A stretch of 64,000 nucleotides of DNA from NCBI RefSeq assembly GCF_030812255.1, contig NZ_JAUSSH010000008.1, positions 1 through 64,000 of the forward strand, read 5' to 3'. Under the pieces are notes generated by a model, which was not told where the DNA came from, searched no databases, and saw only the letters and a program-made list of their open reading frames with translations. Positions 25,582-33,209 of this stretch are shown here, piece after piece. The position numbers and the translations under genes are program-made. This DNA is from Paeniglutamicibacter psychrophenolicus. Lineage in GTDB: Bacteria; Actinomycetota; Actinomycetes; Actinomycetales; Micrococcaceae. The stretch's first letter is position 1. Each line of letters starts with the position of its first letter.

Positions 25582-27017
25582 TCACGGGGCACCGAAGTCC
25601 TTGACCAGGCGCGAGAGCGCCACCCGGTCCACGATGTGCGCCTGTCCCTCGCACAGCCAGTCGCCGGCCTCCTGCAGGAATGCGGCCGCCGTCGCCAGCC
25701 GCGGATTTGCGCCGGTGGCCCGGTTGTTGACCAGCACCGCCGTGCCGTCCACCGGGTGGAACACCGACCAGCCCCGCACCTGCAGCCCGGGGAACCGGGC
25801 GCGGTAGGCCTGAACGGCGCCCGGGAAGGGAGGGACAGGAAGGCCGGGGCGTCGCCGGGCAGCTTGCACACCAGCCGGTCTTCCCACCAGTAGTACTGTC
25901 CCCCGGGACAGAGGCGCGATTCGACCAGGGCCAGCCGGTCCCCGCACAGCACGCCGTGGCCGATGTGCAGCTGCGGGTTCCCGGGGACGGACAGGCCGGC
26001 CAGCGTCCTGGCCCCGGGAAGGACATGCAGTGTGTCCAGCAGCTGGCCGGTGAGCGATTCGGCGGTCCTGCCCGGGTGGCTGCCGCCGTTGCGGGCGCCA
26101 TCGCCGCCGCCGGAGGCGCCCAGGTCCCAGTGGTTGTGGCCGGTGATTTCCTCCAGTCCCAGCAACGCCTTCGGGTCCGGGCGCCGGACCCGGGTGGCGC
26201 TGGCGCGCAGGATCTCGACGGTGAACAGATACAGGCCCAGCCAGCCAATGGCCGCAAGCATGCCCGCGCGGCCGCCGGCGAGCGCGGGGACCAGGATCCC
26301 TCCGGCGAAGCCGAGGAACACCAGATAGCGCACCAATCCGCGTCCCCGGGCGCGGGCCCTGGCCCAGCCGCCGGCCAGCGCCGCCACCGGCACCAGGAGC
26401 ACCAGCAGCGCGACCCTCCACCACCCCGGCGAGTCGCTGCCGCGCACCATGCCCGCAACGAAGAGTCCGGCGAGAATGATGTTGAGCTCCAGCAGGAACC
26501 AGGCGAGGAAACGGATAGGCCCTGCCCGCCGGGCGGAATCGTCGCGGATCTCCAGCGACGGGTAGGAGCGGGTGTACCAGTCCATCGCGGAGGGGTCGAT
26601 CCGGTTGCGTTCGAAGACGTTGAAGCCGGCATGGCCTCCCGGGTCCCGGGACCCGGCCCGGGCCGCTGCCGCGGTGCGGGCCCTGGCCTCGGCGCGCACG
26701 CGGTCCCGTTCACGCTCGCGTTCACGGTCGCTTGTGGCTCGTGCCGCCTCGTCCCGATCCCGCGCTTCCGCCTCATTCCCGCCCCGGGCCTCGGCGGTGC
26801 GCCGCTGCTGCCCGGCGAGCGCGGCGTCGTAGGCGGCCCGCAACCTGTCGTCGGCCAACACCCGCACAGCCTCGTTCAACGACTTGGCCATCGCGTCGGT
26901 GGCACCTCCGGCATCAAGGTGGTGTTCACGCATCAAGGCCCGGTGGGCCGCCCTGATCACCGACACCGGTGCCGTGCTGCTCACGCGCAGCACGTCGTAG
27001 TGGTTGGCTGCGCTCAT
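25582..27017 (-). pseudogene. J-domain and NERD-like membrane protein, frameshifted
   Basis: Begins at ATG 27017 with a J-domain (NHYDVLRVSS...EHHLDAGGATDAM), where HPD is replaced by H33-L34-D35. An Arg/Glu/Ala-rich charged linker follows, then four transmembrane helices (about 26500-26200) and a NERD-like module (LLDTLHVLPGARTLAGLSVP, HIGHGVLCGDRLALVESRLC, PGGQYYWWEDRLVCKL). Near 25826-25833 the frame breaks: a single base is missing in the CCCTTCCCGGG stretch (coding strand). The reading then continues in the next frame as PGAVQAYRARFPGLQVRGWS to the stop at 25582 (RLVKDFGAP). Natural frameshift or sequencing error cannot be separated here. The altered HPD argues against canonical DnaK stimulation. 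Confidence 0.75.
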
Positions 27018-27156
27018 GCCGATGCGCCGCCGCGGCCGAAGAATCGCACACCAAACACGACGCCCCCATCCCCCGTTCGTGGTCCCCAAGACCAGCGCAC
27101 TGCAACCGTGATGTCCTTTCCGAACCTACCAACAAGTGGCCCGTTTGTTTAGGGTT

Positions 27157-27181
27157 GGGCGCCGGCATGCTTCCGGCGCCC
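27157..27181. other. GC hairpin upstream of the HTH gene
   Basis: GGGCGCCGG and CCGGCGCCC form a perfect 9-bp stem with a 7-base loop, in the divergent region between the J-domain gene and the HTH gene. Could be a terminator-like or regulatory structure; no T-run. Confidence 0.4.
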
Positions 27182-27341
27182 GCGGCAGCGGAGTGGCCCA
27201 TGTCGAGATACTCGCCAAATGCCCTCTGGCGACTCGGGAACATGGTGTCTACGATGGGAATCACCCTTGCCTCGGTGGCTGAAGGTGCACTCGGCATCAA
27301 CTGTCCTTGAGGGACGGCAGACACAGTGATTGGGGAATGCA

Positions 27342-27566
27342 ATGGTTGACCTGGCAAGTTTCGAGGACGCCCACTACTTGACCGTGGACGAGGTGGCCCT
27401 GGCGATGCGCGTGTCGAAGATAACCGTGTACCGTCTGGTGCACGCGCAGAAACTCGCGGCCGTGACTTTCGGTCGCTCCTTCCGGATCCCCGCCCAGGCC
27501 GTGAAGGAGTACGTGCTGGCCCAACGGCACGCTGCTGCACCGGCAACGCGCACTGCGGTGACCTAG
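27342..27566 (+). CDS. Excisionase-family helix-turn-helix protein
   Basis: 74 residues that are almost entirely one MerR/excisionase-type DNA-binding domain: AHYLTVDEVALAMRVSKITV, YRLVHAQKLAAVTFGRSFRI, PAQAVKEYVLAQ. The same arrangement (VAALMRVSKMTVYRLVH...GRSFRV) is seen in the small conserved actinobacterial regulator Rv0500A of mycobacteria. Despite the domain name no prophage or integrase is adjacent, so a housekeeping regulatory role is more likely. Start ATG 27342 with GGGG 7 bases upstream; a TTG at 27330 is possible. Confidence 0.82.
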   Translation: MVDLASFEDAHYLTVDEVALAMRVSKITVYRLVHAQKLAAVTFGRSFRIPAQAVKEYVLAQRHAAAPATRTAVT

Positions 27567-27761
27567 CCCAGGGGCCCGGCCGTGCGGGTCTGTCGCCGGC
27601 CTGCCAGTGGCCGGGGCCCTGAAACCACCTCGCCGGTGGCCGGCAGCATTCGCGGCGCACCTTCCCGCGGCGGACGAGCGCTGGATGCAGGCCGGTCTTG
27701 CCGGCCCACGGCTGTTCGGGGACCGAAGAGTTTCACGGCACCAAGCAAAAGGAGAACCACA

Positions 27762-28517
27762 ATGCCGGTTTGGGTGCAGGCCCTGTTCTGGGGAACAGTG
27801 GCGGGTGCTGCCCTTGTCCTGGGCGCGGCCGTGTCGTGGAAGTGGACGATGTCTCCCAAGGTCGTCTCCTCCATCATGTCCTTCGGGGCCGGCGTGTTGA
27901 TCTCCGCCCTGGCCTTTGACCTGGTGGACGAGGCGGAGCAGGGCGGCGGCCTGTGGCCGACGATGGCGGGGTTCTTGGCCGGTGCATTGGCCTATGTCGG
28001 CGCCAACGCCCTGCTCGCCCGTCGCGGCGCCAAGCACCGAAAACGCTCCGGCGAAAAGCAACCCTCCGAAAACGGGCAACCCGGCAGCGGGACCGCCATC
28101 GCCATCGGGGCCCTGCTTGATGGCATCCCGGAATCCGTGGTTCTGGGACTCGGGCTGGTCTCGGGAGGAACGGTGAGCACTGCGGTGCTCGCGGCGGTGT
28201 TCATTTCCAACGTCCCGGAAGGCCTGTCCAGCACGGCGGGGATGAAGAAGTCCGGTCGCGGCGCCGGCTACGTCTTCGGCGTCTGGGGAGGCATTGCCCT
28301 GGTCTCCGGGATCGCTTCCCTCATCGGCTATCTCAGCATGCAGAACGCCCCGGCCGAACTGGTGGCCTTCATCACCGCGATCGCCGCCGGAGCCATCCTG
28401 GCCATGATCGCCGACACCATGATTCCCGAGGCCTTCGAGGAACACCATGTCCTCACGGGGCTTATCGCCGCCCTGGGATTCCTTACAGCCTTCGCCATCA
28501 GCAGGGCGGGAGCATAG
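27762..28517 (+). CDS. ZIP-family metal transporter
   Basis: 251 residues with seven to eight predicted transmembrane helices. ZIP metal-site signatures are in the two central helices: IGALLDGIPESVVLGLGLVS and AVFISNVPEGLSSTAGMKKS. The cytoplasmic loop between helices 3 and 4 is basic (RRGAKHRKRSGEKQ) rather than His-rich, which is typical of bacterial GufA-like ZIPs. ATG 27762 is preceded by AAAAGGAG. Imports Zn or other divalent metal by family; the ion cannot be specified. Monocistronic. Confidence 0.88.
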   Translation: MPVWVQALFWGTVAGAALVLGAAVSWKWTMSPKVVSSIMSFGAGVLISALAFDLVDEAEQGGGLWPTMAGFLAGALAYVGANALLARRGAKHRKRSGEKQPSENGQPGSGTAIAIGALLDGIPESVVLGLGLVSGGTVSTAVLAAVFISNVPEGLSSTAGMKKSGRGAGYVFGVWGGIALVSGIASLIGYLSMQNAPAELVAFITAIAAGAILAMIADTMIPEAFEEHHVLTGLIAALGFLTAFAISRAGA

Positions 28518-28689
28518 AAGCCCACCGCAAACAGTGCACCGGGCCACCCTGTCGCCGGCATTTCCGCCCAAGGTTTCTGGCACCACGGCGAATGTCTTGC
28601 CGCTGCCCAACCCGCTGCAAGCCACCGATTGCCGCACGCAAACAAGGGCTTGACTTCAGCGGTGCAGGTTCAACTTCATGGCCTTGAGG

Positions 28690-28983
28690 CTAGTTGGTGA
28701 AGCGGTTGAACTCGTCCAAGGCGCAGGCCATTGCTCCGGCACCCGAACAACCGAAGAACAGCATGCGGCAAAGTTCGGACACGGCATGCGGCTTCCCCGC
28801 AGCCATGGTGGCTGCGTCCAGGTACGCTTCGGCACGCGCACGGTGGCGGCGACCGGCCGGACTCAACGATCCTTCGAATCGTGCAGTGTCCCGTGAACGG
28901 ACGGCCTTTTCCAAGATCGCGTACACGATGGAAGTGGTGGGTGCCTGCGCGGGGACCGGTGCCTGGAAGTTGATGACATGCAC
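28690..28983 (-). CDS. Small hypothetical protein
   Basis: 97 residues starting at GTG 28983 with AGGAG 9 bases upstream. Reads VHVINFQAPVPAQAPTTSIV, then a charged helical part (EKAVRSRDTARFEGSLSPAG, RRHRARAEAYLDAATMAAGK) and ends SELCRMLFFGCSGAGAMACALDE plus FNRFTN, with three cysteines in a hydrophobic stretch. No family recognised. Good ribosome-binding site and codon bias make it a probable real gene. Confidence 0.5.
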   Translation of the reverse strand: MHVINFQAPVPAQAPTTSIVYAILEKAVRSRDTARFEGSLSPAGRRHRARAEAYLDAATMAAGKPHAVSELCRMLFFGCSGAGAMACALDEFNRFTN

Positions 28984-29261
28984 GGGGCGGCTCCTGGGTG
29001 CGGTGAAATGGAGTTGATTTTCGTTTTTCGGAAAGAGCCCCAGCGCCCGCCGTCATCCGATCCTAGAGCCGCCTTCGTGCCATGTCGATGGTTCTGCCAA
29101 CTGTTACCTGGGCAAGCGAACCTGCACTTCCCGAACCGCTTCGGAGTGCCTGCCGCCTGAGCTGAGCGCATCCTTGGACCACATGGGCAAGCCGTGGACC
29201 ACCATCGGAAATGCACCTCCGCCCCATTTCGCGAGCACTTTTCATGAGTCTCGCCGCTGCA

Positions 29262-29290
29262 TTGACCACCGGGTTCCGGACGCGCATACT
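29262..29290 (+). promoter_or_regulatory. SigA-type promoter, leaderless start for DUF427 gene
   Basis: TTGACC (29262-29267), a 17-base spacer, and CATACT (29285-29290) precede the GTG at 29297 by 6 bases. This is one of the clearest -35/-10 pairs in the window and leaves no room for a Shine-Dalgarno. Nothing else is seen in the 28984-29261 gap. Confidence 0.65.
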
Positions 29291-29296
29291 GGCGTC

Positions 29297-30097
29297 GTGG
29301 CCACCCGAATCTCAGACCTGATCAACCAGTCCCTGTCCGTGCTCCGGTACGAACCGACACAGAAACGAGTGCGGGCCGGCTTCGAGGGGGCCCCGGTCCT
29401 CGACACGTCCTCCGCCGTGCTGGTGTGGGAACCGCGGCGCGTGGTGCCGATCTACGCGGTCCCCGAATCCAGTGTGCAGGCCCACCTGGCGCCGACGGCC
29501 GGCACCGGCCCCGAGGTCCCGGACAAGGCCGGGATCCTGACCCCGGACGACGCCTTCGCGCTGCACACCGCCGAAGGGGCTGCGCTGGATGTCAAGGTCG
29601 GCGGGCGCACGCTGCCGGGCGCGGCCTTCCGGCTGTCGGACCCCGTGCTGCAGGGTTTCGTCGCCTTCGACTTCCGGGCGTTCGATTGGCTCGAGGAGGA
29701 CGAGCCCATCGATGCGCACCCGCGCGACCCCTTCAAGCGGGTCGACGTCCTGGCCTCGAGCAGGCACCTGCGCGTCGAGCTCGAGGGCATGCTGCTGGCC
29801 GAGACCCGGCACCCCAGGCTGCTCTTCGAGACGCACGTGCCCACCCGCTACTATCTGCGGCCCGGCGAGGTCCAGTGGGATGCGCTGGTGGCCACGGACA
29901 GTTCCAGCAAGTGCCCCTACAAGGGCACGGCCCACTACTGGGCCCCGGCAAGCGGCGGCCGGAACGTGGCGTGGAGCTACGCCAACCCGTTTCCCGAAGC
30001 CGCCGCGATCGCCGGACTAGTGTGCTTCTACAGCGAGCGGACCGATTTCATCCTCGACGGCAAGCGCCTGGGGCGTCCGACGACCCCGTTCAGCTAG
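29297..30097 (+). CDS. DUF427 domain-containing protein
   Basis: 266 residues, soluble. The C-terminal block is the DUF427 fold: HVPTRYYLRPGEVQWDALVA, SSSKCPYKGTAHYWAPAS and AWSYANPFPEAAAIAGLVCF followed by YSERTDFILDGKRL. The N-terminal half contains a second, more divergent copy-like region (SSAVLVWEPRRVVPIYAVPE). Function of DUF427 is not established. GTG 29297 is chosen since it coincides with the expected transcription start. Confidence 0.85.
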   Translation: MATRISDLINQSLSVLRYEPTQKRVRAGFEGAPVLDTSSAVLVWEPRRVVPIYAVPESSVQAHLAPTAGTGPEVPDKAGILTPDDAFALHTAEGAALDVKVGGRTLPGAAFRLSDPVLQGFVAFDFRAFDWLEEDEPIDAHPRDPFKRVDVLASSRHLRVELEGMLLAETRHPRLLFETHVPTRYYLRPGEVQWDALVATDSSSKCPYKGTAHYWAPASGGRNVAWSYANPFPEAAAIAGLVCFYSERTDFILDGKRLGRPTTPFS

Positions 30098-30201
30098 CGA
30101 GGCCCGACCGCTGGCATCCGTGCCGGGCGCGTGGTTCTCCTGCGCCGCGTTCCCGGATGCACCGATGACGGGCACTGGAGGGCCACGGCCAATCGCCCAG
30201 G

Positions 30202-30750
30202 CTAGGCCAGCTCGATGGCGTAACGGCGCTCGAGCAAGGCCGGAGTGAAGCGTGCATCTTCCTTCGTGGTTCCGGTGTCGTGCCAGCCGTGGCGCCCGTA
30301 CAGGTCCATGGCCCGCCGGTTCCCCTCGGCCACCCACAGGTAGGCGGTCGCGTATCCCAGCCGGCGCAACGCAGCCGTGGTCTCGAGCAGCAGCAAGGTT
30401 CCCAGCCCGCGGCCCCAGCAGGCCGGGAGCAGGTTCAGCGCGTACAGCTCCCCGGTGCCCTGGGCGGATGCGTCCCGCGGCACGCCGAACTGGCAAAAGC
30501 CCACGACCTCGCCGTCCAGGACCGCAACCAGGGGTTTCTCCCCGGTGTCCCGCCCAAGCGAGATCGCCCAGCGGCCGGCGATCTGCTGCACGTCCATGGA
30601 CTTCAGGAACGCCGCGTCGATGATGCCTGCATAGGCTGCCCGCCATGCCTGCACCAGTGCCTCGGCCAGGGCCGCGGCGTCTTGCTCTACCGCCCGGCGC
30701 ACGAGGCCGACATTCTCCGGGTTCGGATTCTGGGTCGCGGCGGGTTCCAT
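30202..30750 (-). CDS. GNAT-family acetyltransferase
   Basis: 182 residues. Acetyl-CoA-binding motif A is NLLPACWGRGLGTLLLLETT and motif B includes ATAYLWVAEGNRRAMDLYGR followed by HGWHDTGTTK. The N-terminal VRRAVEQDAAALAEALVQAW is usual for this class. ATG 30750 lies 7 bases after a TAGCAT -10 box, so the message is probably leaderless; longer in-frame starts are not supported. Substrate unknown. Confidence 0.87.
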   Translation of the reverse strand: MEPAATQNPNPENVGLVRRAVEQDAAALAEALVQAWRAAYAGIIDAAFLKSMDVQQIAGRWAISLGRDTGEKPLVAVLDGEVVGFCQFGVPRDASAQGTGELYALNLLPACWGRGLGTLLLLETTAALRRLGYATAYLWVAEGNRRAMDLYGRHGWHDTGTTKEDARFTPALLERRYAIELA

Positions 30751-30757
30751 GGTGGCA

Positions 30758-30763
30758 ATGCTA
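30758..30763 (-). promoter_or_regulatory. -10 box of the GNAT gene
   Basis: Minus-strand TAGCAT followed by TGCCACC and the ATG start; no ribosome-binding site between. Confidence 0.4.
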
Positions 30764-30917
30764 GCGCGCGGCCCGCTCTTGCCCCGCGATTTGTCGTGCG
30801 TCCACGGGGTTCCGGCGGAAAGCGTCCGGCGGAGTCCGTGGCGTAAACTTGGCACCGGAGCCGGCCCGCGTACTTCCCGGCCGTCCTGAACTGCCCGCCC
30901 CCTCCTGACTGGGTTCC

Positions 30918-31358
30918 ATGATCAAGCCGCATGTCCGTTTCGCCGCAGTCCTCGCCGCTGCCTATTTGTTGGCGCTGTTGATGATTGCGTTTTGGCCGAC
31001 TCCCGTGGATCGTCCGGTGAGCGGAAACCTTTCAAGCATCCTGGGCTGGCTGCATGCCCATGGGCTGCCGCTGTTCATCGGCTACAACAAAATCGAGTTT
31101 GCCGCGAACATCGCGCTGTTCATGCCGTTTGGATACATCGCGGGGATCTGGAGCCGGACGTGGTGGCATCCTCTCGCGGCGGGTTTCGCGGCTTCGTTCA
31201 TCATCGAGCTCGGGCAGGAGATCTTCTTGCCCCAGCGGTTTTCGTCGCTGCTCGATGTCGTGGCCAACACCATCGGTGCGGGACTGGGTTTCGCGATCTT
31301 TGCCCTGCTGCAGGCCATGCACCTTCGACGGCAAGAATCGGTTGAACCGGTTCGGTAG
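30918..31358 (+). CDS. VanZ-like family membrane protein
   Basis: 146 residues with four transmembrane helices. The conserved VanZ core is visible: IEFAANIALFMPFGYIAGIW, AASFIIELGQEIFLPQRFSS and LLDVVANTIGAGLGFAIF, including the acidic E-x-x-Q of helix 3 and the NxxG motif. Such proteins are common in actinobacteria without vancomycin resistance, so no resistance is implied. Monocistronic. Confidence 0.85.
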   Translation: MIKPHVRFAAVLAAAYLLALLMIAFWPTPVDRPVSGNLSSILGWLHAHGLPLFIGYNKIEFAANIALFMPFGYIAGIWSRTWWHPLAAGFAASFIIELGQEIFLPQRFSSLLDVVANTIGAGLGFAIFALLQAMHLRRQESVEPVR

Positions 31359-31754
31359 CCGAGCCCGCCCGAAATTCGGCGCATTTCGTGCTCGTTCGAA
31401 CAACGACCCCGCCGCCATTGCGTGGTCCCGACGACTGCTGCCGGCCGGGCCACTCACAAGCCCAATACCAAAGTTGGTTCGAGTCCATCCCCTGGATAGG
31501 CATCGTCAACGACCCACGGCTGCCGCAGCATGGACTTGGGGGCCGACCCACGAATCGCGGGATGCGGTCTTGGTATGTTTCCGGCCAGTCTTGGCATGTG
31601 GCACGGCCCGCGGGGCGACAAAGGCAGGTGTCCGGCCGGGATACCCCGACCGGACAGCGTCATTCTTGATGCACGGGAGTCCATTTTCGACACCATGGGC
31701 TTGCTGCGTGCGTTCCGGAGCCTTGCCTGCGAGGCACTCTCGTGCGCGGAAAAC
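31359..31754. other. Intergenic region, no gene recognised
   Basis: About 400 bases between VanZ and the small secreted peptide gene. Open frames on either strand lack a ribosome-binding site and family resemblance. A T-arm-like ggttcgagtcc occurs at 31475-31485 but no tRNA can be folded around it. Confidence 0.4.
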
Positions 31755-31970
31755 CTACAGCGGCCAGTTGTTGTTTCCGGCGGTGGTGCTAGTGCCGCCG
31801 TTCAGGGTCTCGTAATGCAAGGGCCAGTTGTTGTTTCCGCCCAGCGTCTTGGTAATACCGATGCTCTGCACCGACCCGCTATCTGACCGCACGACGTCAC
31901 CGGCACCACCGGCGACAACTGCCCCGGCAATAAGCATTGCGGCAAGGGCCGAACCCAGGATCTTCTTCAC
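31755..31970 (-). CDS. Secreted peptide precursor with duplicated GNNNWPL motif
   Basis: 71 residues. A signal sequence (MKKILGSALAAMLIAGAVVA) is followed by a short Gly/Ser-rich pro-region. Then come two 15-residue repeats, IGITKTLGGNNNWPL (37-51) and NGGTSTTAGNNNWPL (57-71); the second ends exactly at the C-terminus. The shared GNNNWPL is encoded by an 18-bp identical direct repeat 60 bases apart. GTG start with GGAG 6 bases upstream. Divergent from a TPR-only protein gene. A C-terminal short peptide, a signal sequence and an adjacent TPR protein are the features of exported peptide pheromones of the RRNPP kind, known mainly in Firmicutes; that role here is inference. A RiPP precursor or simple cell-surface peptide are alternatives. 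Confidence 0.7.
   Translation of the reverse strand: MKKILGSALAAMLIAGAVVAGGAGDVVRSDSGSVQSIGITKTLGGNNNWPLHYETLNGGTSTTAGNNNWPL
31762..31839 (-). repeat. 18-bp direct repeat encoding NNNWPL
   Basis: ggccagttgttgtttccg occurs at 31762-31779 and again at 31822-31839, in the same reading frame (period 60 bases). The flanking bases differ, so only the peptide motif is conserved. Confidence 0.85.
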
Positions 31971-32110
31971 GTATTCTCCATCTCATTCAGAATTCGGGCG
32001 AGTGTTCGGAGCATTGCCCATATTTGCCGCACCCGGGAACGGGCCGACAGCCCCACGGGATATCCTAACGCTCACCTGATGTTTTGGAGTTGAATTCGTC
32101 ATTGGATTTC
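31971..32110. promoter_or_regulatory. Divergent promoter region, peptide gene / TPR gene
   Basis: About 115-140 bases shared by the two divergent genes. TAGGAT and its overlapping counterpart TATCCT near 32060-32066 are candidate -10 boxes on the minus and plus strands. A further CATAAT at 32188-32193, 7 bases before an in-frame ATG (32201), could give a shorter leaderless TPR protein. Confidence 0.35.
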
Positions 32111-33184
32111 ATGGAACCACTGCCCTTCGAGGATTTGCCGGAAGCCCGGCGGCCGGAGTCCATGAGGGTGGCCGCCACCGGATGCAGCATAATGGAGATC
32201 ATGCCCCACCCCTCCGCCGAAGCCCGCGCCGCCAAGGCGGAAGCGCACCACCGCAGGATTCGGAATTCGGGAGACCAGCAGCAGGTGCTCGAAGCCGCCC
32301 GGGAGTGCGCCAGAATCTATGCGTCGATGGGCGATCGGGTCAAGGAATCCGTTTTCCTCTACGACATGGGAAAAAGCCAGGTGTTAACGGGTGCCTATAC
32401 GGCTGCCTTCCAAACCGCCGAAACCATCCTCGCTTTTCCCCGGATACAAAACGACCCGGTGTTCAAGGCCCAGGCATTGATCCTGCGTGCAGCAGCTCTT
32501 CGCAACCAAGCACATCACGAAGAGGCCGTGGACACCGCGCGCACGGCGCTGGCTGTCTTGTCCGACGTCAAAGATCGACACGAAGCACGCGCCGAGGCGT
32601 ACCAAGGAATCATTGCCTGCCTGGTCGAGGCTGGCCGAGCCGACGAGGCCTGGGCTGTCCGCGACCTGTTGTCTGCCGCCTTGGAACACGTGGAAGACAC
32701 TATGTTGGCTGGCCAGGGCTTCTGGACATTGGGAAACCTCGCATTCGCCAAGGGCCACGAGGCCGAGGGCAACGCCTACCACGAGAGCGCTGCTGACCAC
32801 CTCCAACAGGTCAATGACATCCACATGTGGGCACGGTTCAACAATGCGAGCGCCGATGTGCAGCTGCAGGCGGGAGTCGCCAACGAGCGCACCGATGACT
32901 GCATTATCCGTGCCCAGCTTGCCTACGACATCATCGGAGGAAGTGCGGTGGAGCTACTGGGCCTGGCCGGAACCCGGGCACGGTGGTATGTGGCCAACGG
33001 AGAGCTGGAGAAAGCGTCCTCGCTGCTGGATCGAGCACTGTCCGACGCCTATGGCACCGGGGCGCCGGAAGACGCCTCGGTGCATCTGCTCTGGTCGGAA
33101 ATCCTCCACGCCACGGGGCGCTTCGAGGAAGCGCACCGGGAAAGCGTGCGCGCTGCCCGGATTGAAGCGGACACGGGCAGCTGA
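32111..33184 (+). CDS. TPR-repeat protein, possible peptide receptor
   Basis: About 357 residues (ATG 32111); other in-frame starts are TTG 32084 and ATG 32201, the last giving 327 residues beginning right before the helical region. The body is a string of helix pairs with TPR spacing: ARIYASMGDRVKESVFLYDM, ALILRAAALRNQAHHEEAVD, AYQGIIACLVEAGRADEAW, GFWTLGNLAFAKGHEAEGNA, ARWYVANGELEKASSLLDRA, LLWSEILHATGRFEEAHRES. No N-terminal HTH, phosphatase or membrane segment is seen. Architecture is therefore like the C-terminal receptor part of RRNPP regulators (or Rap without the phosphatase helix bundle). Its neighbour encodes a secreted short peptide. Ligand binding is inference. Confidence 0.7.
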   Translation: MEPLPFEDLPEARRPESMRVAATGCSIMEIMPHPSAEARAAKAEAHHRRIRNSGDQQQVLEAARECARIYASMGDRVKESVFLYDMGKSQVLTGAYTAAFQTAETILAFPRIQNDPVFKAQALILRAAALRNQAHHEEAVDTARTALAVLSDVKDRHEARAEAYQGIIACLVEAGRADEAWAVRDLLSAALEHVEDTMLAGQGFWTLGNLAFAKGHEAEGNAYHESAADHLQQVNDIHMWARFNNASADVQLQAGVANERTDDCIIRAQLAYDIIGGSAVELLGLAGTRARWYVANGELEKASSLLDRALSDAYGTGAPEDASVHLLWSEILHATGRFEEAHRESVRAARIEADTGS

Positions 33185-33209
33185 CCCGTCCTGACGCGGC
33201 GAATCCCGG

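Noticed and set aside
31475-31485. tRNA-like T-arm ggttcgagtcc
   Set aside because: No matching acceptor, D or anticodon arms can be drawn in the 90 bases upstream, so not called a tRNA or attachment site.
32123-32137. LPFED near the N-terminus of the TPR protein, similar to the PapR pheromone end
   Set aside because: It lies in the cytosolic protein and not in a secreted one; coincidence is more likely.
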